DNA of 17,464 nucleotides. Source: Alphaproteobacteria bacterium (GTDB lineage: Bacteria > Pseudomonadota > Alphaproteobacteria > SHVP01). The DNA is taken from contig SHVP01000051.1 in assembly GCA_009694165.1 (NCBI GenBank), forward strand, positions 1-17,464, read 5' to 3'. Shown here one piece after another: positions 9,163 through 15,584 of the stretch (positions are counted from its first letter, which is position 1; each line of letters opens with the position of its first letter). Below the pieces are notes generated by a model that was not told where the DNA came from, did not search any database, and was given only the letters and a program-made list of their open reading frames with translations. The translations under genes were made by a program, and so were the position numbers.

Positions 9163-9488
9163 CCGGCCAGGCGATCGACCTTGGCCGCCATGATGAAGTC
9201 GTTGTCGTGCAGCCCACCGATGTCGTGGGTAGTAAACACGATGCGCGCATAGCCCCAACCGAAGGCAATATCGGGGTGATGCCCCTGTTCTTCGGCCAGG
9301 GCTCCGATCCGTTGAACGAGCACCAGCGCGGGGGTAAACCCCTTGAACGCGAACGTTCGCTCAATGCTCTTGGCGTCGGCGGCGAGGGTCCACTGCGGCA
9401 ACTCGTCCAGCAAGCGGCGCGCCTCCGCTGCGGCGAGCGGCGGCGTTCCCCGGCGGCAGGGGCGGCAAACCCGATCGGACAGCGTCAC
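9159..9488 (-). CDS. Pterin-4a-carbinolamine dehydratase
   Basis: A 109-residue protein matching pterin-4a-carbinolamine dehydratase (EC 4.2.1.96), which recycles the tetrahydropterin cofactor of aromatic amino acid hydroxylases. The signature is visible: EEQGHHPDI with His70, His71 and Pro72, Trp78, His88, and a downstream Asp (95 or 97). The short Cys-containing N-terminus (CRPC at 8-11, then PPL) is common in this family. The start is a GTG at 9488 with a G-rich stretch just upstream. It is the last gene of the minus-strand cluster, 19 bp after the DUF1330 gene. Its stop codon (complement of 9159-9161) and the stop of the convergent hydrolase (9160-9162) share the CTAG palindrome. No phenylalanine hydroxylase gene is in this window. 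Confidence 0.92.
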   Translation of the reverse strand: MTLSDRVCRPCRRGTPPLAAAEARRLLDELPQWTLAADAKSIERTFAFKGFTPALVLVQRIGALAEEQGHHPDIAFGWGYARIVFTTHDIGGLHDNDFIMAAKVDRLAG

Positions 9489-9507
9489 GTTGCCCCCCGC
9501 AACGGCA

Positions 9508-9795
9508 CTAGACCCCCTCGATGGCGATCGCCTTGGAACGCGATGATTGGAAGCGCTCCCGCCGCAGCACGCGATATTCGGGCGAGTCGTAGAATCCCTT
9601 CAGGGCCTGCATGTCGGGAAACTCGATCACCACGAAGCGATGCACAGGCCACTCGCCCTCTAGCACCTCGTGCTGGCCGCCGCGCACGCGATATTGGCCG
9701 CCGTATCGTGCCACCAGGGCGGGCGTCCGGGCGCGATAAGCGTCGTAGGTTTTTTGGTCGGTCACCTCGACATCGACCAACAAGAAAGCAGGCAT
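9508..9795 (-). CDS. DUF1330 family small protein
   Basis: A 95-residue protein of the DUF1330 family, a ferredoxin-like alpha-beta fold related to dimeric alpha-beta barrels. Recognisable are the N-terminal MPAFLLVDVEVTDQKTYDAY, the central GGQYRVRGG, the WPVHRFVVIEFPD strand and the SPEYRVLRRER stretch. Function of the family is not established; no catalytic claim is made. A very good Shine-Dalgarno sequence (GGGGAGG, complement of 9801-9807, five bases from the ATG) lies inside the last codons of the GFA gene upstream, so the two are translationally coupled. It sits between the GFA-fold gene and the carbinolamine dehydratase gene. Confidence 0.88.
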   Translation of the reverse strand: MPAFLLVDVEVTDQKTYDAYRARTPALVARYGGQYRVRGGQHEVLEGEWPVHRFVVIEFPDMQALKGFYDSPEYRVLRRERFQSSRSKAIAIEGV

Positions 9796-9797
9796 GT

Positions 9798-10307
9798 CTA
9801 CCTCCCCAGCCAGAGACCATGGCGCCGGTGCCAGGCATCGATCGATTCCTCGGCATAGCGGGCGAAGCGCTTGTGCCGCTCATCGCGACCGATCGCGACC
9901 CATGCCGGTTTGTAGTCGAGCATGATGTGGACCGTTTCAGGCGGTCGGGGCAGAGGCGAATCGACGGCCGAGGCGAAGGGATGGACGAGGTCGGGCCACC
10001 GCGGGTCGAACAGCCACAGCGCCGAACCGCAGTGTCCGCAAAAGTGCCGCCGCGCCGGCGACAGGGCGCGGGGGCCGTAGCAACCGCGCGCCCCTTCGGT
10101 GCCTTGCCGCTTGGCGCGATAGACGCTGACATGACGGCGGCCTTCCACCTTCAAGCTTTTTGCCTCACCCGACAGGTTGACGCCGTAGCCGCCAGACCCG
10201 GCGGTCTTGCGGCAGATGCTGCAATAGCAACGCATGAACGGATAGGGCGCGGATGATTGAACGGTGAAGTGGACGCGCCCGCAGTGACAGCTGCCCCGAA
10301 GTTTTAT
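9798..10307 (-). CDS. GFA-family zinc protein (apparent AUA start)
   Basis: A glutathione-dependent formaldehyde-activating enzyme/CENP-V family protein. The frame gives 169 residues if it starts at codon ATA (10305-10307). The family N-terminus KLRGSCHCGRVHF follows directly, then YPFMRCYCSICRKTAGSGG and, later, FCGHCGSALW. Seven cysteines in the family's pattern result: 7, 9, 27, 29, 32, 90 and 93, numbering the ATA as 1. No ATG, GTG, TTG or CTG occurs in frame between the upstream stop (TGA 10320-10322) and these cysteines; the first ATG (10235) would lose CHC and leave zinc binding incomplete. GGGAGAG (10313-10319) lies well placed before the ATA. Either AUA initiates, or an ATG has mutated or been misread. 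Upstream HAD gene ends 12 bp before. Substrate unknown. Confidence 0.85.
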   Translation of the reverse strand: MKLRGSCHCGRVHFTVQSSAPYPFMRCYCSICRKTAGSGGYGVNLSGEAKSLKVEGRRHVSVYRAKRQGTEGARGCYGPRALSPARRHFCGHCGSALWLFDPRWPDLVHPFASAVDSPLPRPPETVHIMLDYKPAWVAIGRDERHKRFARYAEESIDAWHRRHGLWLGR

Positions 10308-10312
10308 CGCTT

Positions 10313-10319
10313 CTCTCCC
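10313..10319 (-). promoter_or_regulatory. Shine-Dalgarno before the GFA gene's AUA codon
   Basis: The minus-strand sequence GGGAGAG lies five to six bases before the ATA codon at 10305-10307 and directly after the HAD stop codon (TGA 10320-10322). It is the best ribosome site in this gap and its spacing fits only the ATA. Ribosomes ending on the HAD gene could re-initiate here. This is the sequence argument for reading the GFA protein from a non-canonical start. Confidence 0.55.
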
Positions 10320-10919
10320 TCAATCGATCAGTAGCCCTCGCTCGACCAGGAGCCCGCGCGCGGCCGCGACGCCCTCGACGCGATGGGCATCGAATCCGAC
10401 GGCCCTGGCGCCGGCGACGTTGATCGCATTGTCGTCGAGAAACAGGATTTCCGACGGCGCGACGCCAAGCTCACCGGCGACGAAACGGTAGGTGTCCGGA
10501 TCCGGCTTCATTCGCCCCATGCGAAAGGAAAGGAAGCGATCATCGAAAAGACGATCGACCTCGTCACCCCAGGCTTCCCAATGGAGGGCATTGGTGTTGA
10601 TGAGACAGCCGCGACGGACTCCCGGTCGGACGGACCGGACGAGATCGGCCGCGCCCGGCAAGGCTCCGACCGCCCAGCCGCGAAACGACGCGAGGAACTC
10701 TTCGGGTGAGACGGCGAGGCCATGGTCGCGCACCAATCCGGCGGCGAATTCCTCGGCGCCACAGTGCCCCAATTGATGGCGCCGAACCCACGGCGACTCG
10801 AGCCACATCTTCCAAACCTCGTCGGCCGAAGCTAGGTTGAGCCAGCGTCCGACCTGTTCGACTCCACCGACCAGGCGGACTAGCACCCCACCGAGATCGA
10901 AGAGAACGACCTTGATCAT
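10320..10919 (-). CDS. HAD-superfamily (subfamily IA) hydrolase
   Basis: A 199-residue HAD-like phosphatase with all four motifs in order: FDLGGVL with nucleophile Asp8, INTNA at 107-111, Lys138 in RMGRMKPDPD, and FLDDNAINV with Asp162/Asp163. A helical cap lies between motifs I and II. The residue two after the nucleophile is Gly10 rather than Asp; this FDLGxV form occurs in the YihX and epoxide-hydrolase N-terminal-like branch, so activity is plausible but the substrate is unknown (probably a small phosphoester). The ATG at 10919 has AAGG about eight bases upstream. It heads the minus-strand cluster HAD-GFA-DUF1330-carbinolamine dehydratase, divergent from the SDR operon across a 109-bp gap. 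Confidence 0.88.
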   Translation of the reverse strand: MIKVVLFDLGGVLVRLVGGVEQVGRWLNLASADEVWKMWLESPWVRRHQLGHCGAEEFAAGLVRDHGLAVSPEEFLASFRGWAVGALPGAADLVRSVRPGVRRGCLINTNALHWEAWGDEVDRLFDDRFLSFRMGRMKPDPDTYRFVAGELGVAPSEILFLDDNAINVAGARAVGFDAHRVEGVAAARGLLVERGLLID

Positions 10920-10966
10920 GACCGGACCTTAGGGCGGAACCGGGCGCCGCGGAAGACCGACCGATG

Positions 10967-10984
10967 ACGGGCACGGTGCCCCGT
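10967..10984. promoter_or_regulatory. Small inverted repeat in the HAD-SDR divergent gap
   Basis: GGGCAC and GTGCCC (10969-10974 and 10976-10981) flank a single G, and the arms extend to ACGGGCAC and GTGCCCCGT if one extra C is allowed. It lies midway between the divergent HAD and SDR starts, where an operator would be expected. No clear -35/-10 pair accompanies it. It may be only a chance GC-rich palindrome. Confidence 0.25.
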
Positions 10985-11028
10985 GATAGGAAGGAATGAG
11001 CCGCCGACAAGAGCGCCAGGGAGGCAGG

Positions 11029-11742
11029 ATGGCGAGCGTTCTCATCACCGGGGCCAACCGCGGGCTCGGCCTCGAGCTTGCCCGCCAATACGCCGATGAC
11101 GGCTGGCGCGTCTTTGCGGCCACGCGCGACCCCGATGCCGCCCACGATCTGCGCGCCGCGGTGGCAGCGGCCAACGGCCGGGCCTCGTTGCACCGTCTTG
11201 ACGTGGGCGACCGCCGGCAGATCCAGGCCTTGGCCCAGGAACTTGATCGCGAGCCCGTCGATGTCCTGATCAACAATGCCGGCGTGATGGAGTCGTGGGA
11301 CTACACGTTCGGCAAGATCGACTATGCGCTGTGGAAAAAAATTCTGCACACCAACGTGCTGGCGCCGGTGAACGTCACGCGTGCTTTTATTCCACACCTG
11401 ACGAGAGGCGGGCGCAAGCTGGTGGTGACGTTCTCCTCCGGGTTGGGATCGATGGCCGACAATACCGAGGGCCGCCGCTTGCTGCCGGGCAAGCTCTATA
11501 TGTATCGGACGGCCAAGGCCGCGATGAACATGGCCGCGCATAACATGGCGATCGACCTTCGGCCGCGGGGAATTGCGGTCATCGCTCTGTCGCCGGGTCA
11601 CGTGCGAACGGCCATGGGCGGCCCGAACGCCGCCCTCGGAATCGAAGAAAGCATCACCGCGGTGCGCAAGACGCTGGCGCGCCTCGCCATCAGCGACAGC
11701 GGCAAGTTTTTTTTCTACGACGGTACCGAATACCCGTGGTGA
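11029..11742 (+). CDS. Short-chain dehydrogenase, C-factor/sniffer-like (SDR copy 1)
   Basis: A 237-residue classical SDR that uses NAD(P)H to reduce a carbonyl or oxidise an alcohol. The cofactor loop TGANRGLG is at 7-14 and NNAG at 82-85; the catalytic Ser136/137, Tyr159 and Lys163 (YRTAK) are all present. The C-terminus ends DGTEYPW, like its two paralogues. Arg31-33 region (ATRDP) after the second strand suggests NADP(H). ATG 11029 is preceded by GGGAGGCAGG. It differs from the other copies by a longer loop (145-156) before the catalytic Tyr. First gene of the plus-strand operon, 25 bp before copy 2. An eight-T run at 11707-11714 lies in the coding end. Substrate unknown. Confidence 0.9.
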   Translation: MASVLITGANRGLGLELARQYADDGWRVFAATRDPDAAHDLRAAVAAANGRASLHRLDVGDRRQIQALAQELDREPVDVLINNAGVMESWDYTFGKIDYALWKKILHTNVLAPVNVTRAFIPHLTRGGRKLVVTFSSGLGSMADNTEGRRLLPGKLYMYRTAKAAMNMAAHNMAIDLRPRGIAVIALSPGHVRTAMGGPNAALGIEESITAVRKTLARLAISDSGKFFFYDGTEYPW

Positions 11743-11767
11743 CTAGTCGCAACCGAGGAGACCTTCG

Positions 11768-12439
11768 ATGCCCACAATCCTGATTACCGGCGCCAATCGC
11801 GGCATCGGGCTCGAGGCAGCGCGGCAGTTCGCGGCCGCCGGCTGGACAGTTCATGCCTGTTGCCGCGACCCCGCCAAGGCGGACGCCCTGAAGGCCTTGA
11901 AAGGCACCACCATTCACGCCCTCGACGTCGCGGATTTTGACGCCATCGATGCGCTGGCCCGGCGGCTCAAGGATATTCCGATCGACGTCTTGCTCAACAA
12001 TGCGGGCAAGAATGCCAGGGTCGAGCTCGGAAAAATCGACTACGACAATTGGGCCGAACTATTCCGCGTCAACACCATGGCGCCGCTCCGACTGGCCGAA
12101 TCCTTCGTCGAACACTTGGCCCGGTCGACCAAGAAACTGATCATCAACATCTCGAGCATCATGGGCTCGATCGCCGATAGCTCTGGCAAGTGGTACCCCT
12201 ATCGCTCGTCCAAGTCGGCCCTCAATATGGTGTCGAAGTGTCTGTCGGTCGACCTCGCCCCGCGCGGCATCACGGTGCTGAGCGTTCATCCCGGCTGGGT
12301 CCGCACCGATATGGGCGGGCCAACGGCAACGGTGTCGCCCGAAGACAGCGTGGCCGGGATCAAAGCCCTGATCGACCGCGCGACGCCGGCGGTGACCGGT
12401 CGCTTCTATGCCTTTGATGGCAAGGAACTGCCGTGGTAG
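11768..12439 (+). CDS. Short-chain dehydrogenase, C-factor/sniffer-like (SDR copy 2)
   Basis: A 223-residue SDR, the most compact of three tandem paralogues. It has TGANRGIG at 7-14, NNAG at 77-80, Ser129/130 in SSIMGS, Tyr145 and Lys149 (YRSSK), and a C-terminal DGKELPW. CCRDP after the second strand includes Arg33, consistent with NADP(H). AGGAGA at 11756-11761 with a six-base spacer sets the ATG start. It is closer to copy 3 than to copy 1: both share SSIMGSI, the WYPYR before the lysine, VHPGWVRT or LHPGWVRT, and NTMAPL. Next gene begins 31 bp downstream. Catalytic residues are intact; the substrate cannot be told from sequence. Confidence 0.9.
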   Translation: MPTILITGANRGIGLEAARQFAAAGWTVHACCRDPAKADALKALKGTTIHALDVADFDAIDALARRLKDIPIDVLLNNAGKNARVELGKIDYDNWAELFRVNTMAPLRLAESFVEHLARSTKKLIINISSIMGSIADSSGKWYPYRSSKSALNMVSKCLSVDLAPRGITVLSVHPGWVRTDMGGPTATVSPEDSVAGIKALIDRATPAVTGRFYAFDGKELPW

Positions 12440-12470
12440 GCCCGATCGTCCCTGTCCGGTAGATGGCCCT

Positions 12471-13193
12471 ATGACCTCGTTGCTAATCACCGGCGCCAAC
12501 CGCGGCATCGGTTTCGCGCTGACCACGCTGCTGGCAGCGCGCGGCTGGACCATTCACGCCACCTGTCGCAACCCGGGCACGGCCCAAGGGCTGCAAAAGC
12601 TCACCGGCGCCCATCGCGGGCAGGTCGTCGTCCATGCCCTCGACGTGAGCGACTTTGCCGCGATCGACCGGCTTGGTCGCGACCTACGCGACCAACCGAT
12701 CGACGTTCTGCTCAACAACGCTGGCATTATGAACAGCAGCCAGCGCCCGTTCGATCGTGGCGAAAATTCGCAGGACTTCGATCACACCGACGACGAAGAA
12801 TGGATGCAGGTCTTCCGCATCAACACCATGGCACCGCTCAAGATGGCGGAGACCTTCGTCGACCACGTAGCCCGCGGTGACCGCAAGGTGATCGCCACGG
12901 TCTCCTCGATCATGGGATCGATTACGCGCAACGAGTCGGGGGGCTGGTATCCCTATCGCACTTCCAAAACGGCCGCCAACATGCTGATGCGGAACCTGGC
13001 CGCCGACTTGAGACCGCGCGGCATTGCCTGCCTGGCGCTGCACCCGGGCTGGGTACGGACCGAGATGGGTGGGCCTAAGGCGGCGATCTCGGTTGACGAA
13101 TGTGCCGGTGGATTGGCGACACTCCTTGAGCGCGCCAGCATGGCGGAGACCGGCAAATACATCGCCTGGAACGGCGAGGAATTGCCCTGGTAG
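12471..13193 (+). CDS. Short-chain dehydrogenase, C-factor/sniffer-like (SDR copy 3)
   Basis: A 240-residue SDR with TGANRGIG at 7-14, NNAG at 82-85, Ser145/146, Tyr162 and Lys166 (YRTSK), ending NGEELPW. Relative to copy 2 it has an acidic and polar insertion of roughly a dozen or more residues after NNAG (about 88-107, rich in Asp, Glu, Ser), in the region that lines the substrate pocket. The ATG at 12471 gives the conserved MTSLLITGANRG; a longer in-frame reading from 12408 overlaps copy 2 and lacks family similarity. The Shine-Dalgarno is weak. The next gene, a membrane cyclase, starts 33 bp later. Substrate unknown, all catalytic residues present. Confidence 0.9.
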   Translation: MTSLLITGANRGIGFALTTLLAARGWTIHATCRNPGTAQGLQKLTGAHRGQVVVHALDVSDFAAIDRLGRDLRDQPIDVLLNNAGIMNSSQRPFDRGENSQDFDHTDDEEWMQVFRINTMAPLKMAETFVDHVARGDRKVIATVSSIMGSITRNESGGWYPYRTSKTAANMLMRNLAADLRPRGIACLALHPGWVRTEMGGPKAAISVDECAGGLATLLERASMAETGKYIAWNGEELPW

Positions 13194-13225
13194 CGGAGAG
13201 CCTTCCGCCGGCAGCCGCTGGCATC

Positions 13226-14686
13226 ATGTTCGAGCGGCGCTACCTTCGGCGTTGCCTGATTCTTCTCGCGCCCGCAGCCGCTTCTCAGGTCGCGATCGGC
13301 TTCTTTGGCGGCGCCTGGGCGGTAATCGCGCCGGCTCTCGTCGCGGAACTCATCGGGTTGGCAGCGACGATCGTTCTCATCGGCCACTTACTGTTCCGGC
13401 CGATTTGCCTCTCCCTTTCTGTGCCGTCGGTACCCTTTCCGATCGAGGAATTTCGCCGCCTGCCCGGCCGATCGGTATGGCTCGCCCTAGCCGTGACTTT
13501 GATCGCCACGTTGGTCGATGTGGTGGGCCTCCCGATGCTGGGACCCGGGGATGCGCTCGCCGCGATTCCGACACCGACGATCGCCGTCCGAGTGGCGGTG
13601 TGGTGGCTTCTCCTGCCGACCCTTGTCTTTTTTCTCGTCGCCGACCTGGGTGCCGTCATCCGTAGCCACTTGTTTCAAACGCGCGGCCTCGTGGTCCCGC
13701 CGCTAAACGGCACATTGATGCGCCGGATGATGATATCGCTGCTCTTAGTTGCGGCCCTGCCCGGGGCCGTCATGCTGGCGGACTCCTTCAATTTGAATGA
13801 AATCGCCGACCGGCTCTGGATCGCACCCTACTGGGTGATCGGCGGCGACTTCGTCATCGTCCTCGCCCTCCTCGGCTTCACCTTCGTCACCATCGGGCGC
13901 ACGTTCCGCCGACCGCTGGAGCGCCTCAGCGCCGCGGTGGCGGACCTGCGCGATGGACGCCTCGACGCCAGGGCCCCGGTGCTGACCGACGACGAAATCG
14001 GCCAACTCACCCACACGTTTAACGCCATGGTCGATGGCCTGCGTGAGCGCGATATCGTGCGCGAGGCGTTCGGCAAGTTCGTTAACCCGCGCATCGCCCG
14101 CACCATCCTGGAGAAGCCGGAAAAGCTGGCGGGCGATGTCCGCGAGGAGACCATCCTGTCCACCGATATTGAACGCTTCACGACCATCACCGAGACAATA
14201 CCGCCCAAGGCGTCAATCGACCTTCTCAACGAATATTTTCGTCTGGTCATGGAGCCCATCGGTCGCTTCGGCGGGGTGATTACCAACTTCACCGGCGACT
14301 CCCTGCTCGCCGCCTTCAACGTTCCGGAGGAGGACCCCGAGCATGCCGCCAACGTGGTGCGCGCGGCCTTGGCGATCGAACATCTGTTGTTGGGTCGAAC
14401 CTTCACCGGCGGGATCACTTTACGCACCCGCATCGGCATCAACACCGGACTGGTGGTGGCCGGCGCCGTCGGGGCATCCGATCGCCTCGGCTACACGATC
14501 TTGGGCGATGTCGTGAATCTGACGGCGCGACTCGAGCAACGGAACAAGCAGTTCGGCACCTTGATCCTGGTTTCGGAGGCAACCGCCAATCGCGCGGGCT
14601 CGGCGTTCCGCCTTGAGCCGATGGGCGAGGTGGCCGTGCGCGGCCGGGCGGCGCCGGTCCGTGCGTTCACGGTCATCGCCGGGTGA
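13226..14686 (+). CDS. Membrane class III nucleotide cyclase with HAMP domain
   Basis: A 486-residue membrane protein. Hydrophobic segments suggest six helices (about 10-28, 34-56, 83-105, 118-143, 168-188, 200-223), then a HAMP linker (about 223-277) and a class III cyclase domain (about 305-485), cytoplasmic. The metal-binding acids are Asp314 (STDIERFTT) and Asp358 (FTGDSLLAAF); the transition-state Asn431 and Arg435 lie in GDVVNLTARLE, and Thr424 fills one purine-specifying position. The other such position, usually Lys, is Asn354. Product is probably cAMP but cGMP or another nucleotide is not excluded. The sensor part has no recognised ligand domain. It follows the SDR triplet by 33 bp and probably belongs to the same transcript; the AUG is weakly supported by a ribosome site. 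A signalling enzyme rather than a transporter. Confidence 0.88.
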   Translation: MFERRYLRRCLILLAPAAASQVAIGFFGGAWAVIAPALVAELIGLAATIVLIGHLLFRPICLSLSVPSVPFPIEEFRRLPGRSVWLALAVTLIATLVDVVGLPMLGPGDALAAIPTPTIAVRVAVWWLLLPTLVFFLVADLGAVIRSHLFQTRGLVVPPLNGTLMRRMMISLLLVAALPGAVMLADSFNLNEIADRLWIAPYWVIGGDFVIVLALLGFTFVTIGRTFRRPLERLSAAVADLRDGRLDARAPVLTDDEIGQLTHTFNAMVDGLRERDIVREAFGKFVNPRIARTILEKPEKLAGDVREETILSTDIERFTTITETIPPKASIDLLNEYFRLVMEPIGRFGGVITNFTGDSLLAAFNVPEEDPEHAANVVRAALAIEHLLLGRTFTGGITLRTRIGINTGLVVAGAVGASDRLGYTILGDVVNLTARLEQRNKQFGTLILVSEATANRAGSAFRLEPMGEVAVRGRAAPVRAFTVIAG

Positions 14687-14742
14687 ACGCCGACTGCGCT
14701 ACACTCGCATTCCTTCTTCCACCGGCGAATGCCCAGGACACC

Positions 14743-15582
14743 ATGGCCAGACCGCATATCGAGTTCCTGCAAGCGCAGGCGTTGCCCTGGCAAAAGGGTC
14801 TGTATGGCGCGGGGCGCACTGACGTCGAGTCCAAAATTCTCAGCCTTGACGCCGAAACGAAAGCCTCGACGGGAATCGTCCGTTATCCCGCGGGCTGGCG
14901 ACGCCCGATGTCGGAGTACCTTACGGTCGACGAAGAGCTATTCGTGCTTGACGGGGCGCTCGACATCAACGGCCGCTCCTATCATGAGAACTGCTACGCA
15001 AACCTGCCGGCCGGCTATGTCCGGCGGAGCGCCAGTTCGACCGGAGCGGTCGTCCTCAGCATGTATTCCGGCGAACCGCGCAGCGTCGCCGGCGACCACC
15101 CACCCGCGAGTGATGCGAGAAAGCTGGTCGAGTTCATCGACGCTTACGCGGCGAAATGGGGCGGTGCCGAGGAAGTCGGCAACCCCGGCCTTAAGGAGTT
15201 GGGCGCCCGCACCAAGTGGTTGCGGCGCGACCCCGACACCGGAGAAGAGACATATTTGCTCGCAATGTTGCCCTGGGCCGAACCGCGGACGGAGTCGCAC
15301 CCCGTCGTGCAGGAAATGTTCCTTCTGGCGGGAGAACTGGCGGGCGGCGCCGTCGGCATGATGCAACCCGGCGCCTACTTCTGGCGGCCCGAGCACAAAG
15401 TGCATGGGCCCTTCGCCTCGCGCACCGGCAACATCGTCTTCATGCGGGCCATGGGTGGCAGACTGGCGACTACCTTCTTCGCTACCAAGGACATCACCTA
15501 CGCACCGAAGTACCGGCCGATCCTGCCGCCCGAACTTACGCCCTACGGCAAGCAGCCGATGCCCGGTGCCAGCCGCTACTGA
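14743..15582 (+). CDS. Two-barrel cupin-domain protein (DUF4437-like)
   Basis: A 279-residue protein with two cupin-like halves. The first (about 30-110) contains SEYLTVDEELFVLDGAL; the second (about 190-265) contains ESHPVVQEMFLLAGELAGG and FWRPEHKVHGPFASRTG. The typical cupin histidines are incomplete in the first half but more are present in the second, so the metal site, if any, is probably in the C-terminal barrel. Function is not established for this type. The ATG 14743, preceded by AGGA, starts the family-like MARPHIEFLQAQALPW; a GTG at 14683 overlapping the cyclase stop would add 20 residues unlike the family. It lies 56 bp after the cyclase and ends 2 bp before the convergent PuuE gene. 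It does not resemble the bicupin ureidoglycine aminohydrolase AllE, so a purine link is not shown. Confidence 0.8.
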   Translation: MARPHIEFLQAQALPWQKGLYGAGRTDVESKILSLDAETKASTGIVRYPAGWRRPMSEYLTVDEELFVLDGALDINGRSYHENCYANLPAGYVRRSASSTGAVVLSMYSGEPRSVAGDHPPASDARKLVEFIDAYAAKWGGAEEVGNPGLKELGARTKWLRRDPDTGEETYLLAMLPWAEPRTESHPVVQEMFLLAGELAGGAVGMMQPGAYFWRPEHKVHGPFASRTGNIVFMRAMGGRLATTFFATKDITYAPKYRPILPPELTPYGKQPMPGASRY

Positions 15583-15584
15583 CC

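Noticed and set aside
8191..9258. 355-codon antisense frame over the second hydrolase
   Set aside because: It opposes a gene with intact catalytic motifs, and its product is low-complexity Arg/Gly/Ala with no recognisable domain.
9207..10256. 349-codon plus-strand frame across the carbinolamine dehydratase, DUF1330 and GFA genes
   Set aside because: It overlaps three conserved minus-strand genes and has no family motif.
14683..14742. GTG start at 14683 for the cupin protein, overlapping the cyclase stop
   Set aside because: ATG 14743 has an AGGA ribosome site and gives the family-like N-terminus; the added residues match nothing.
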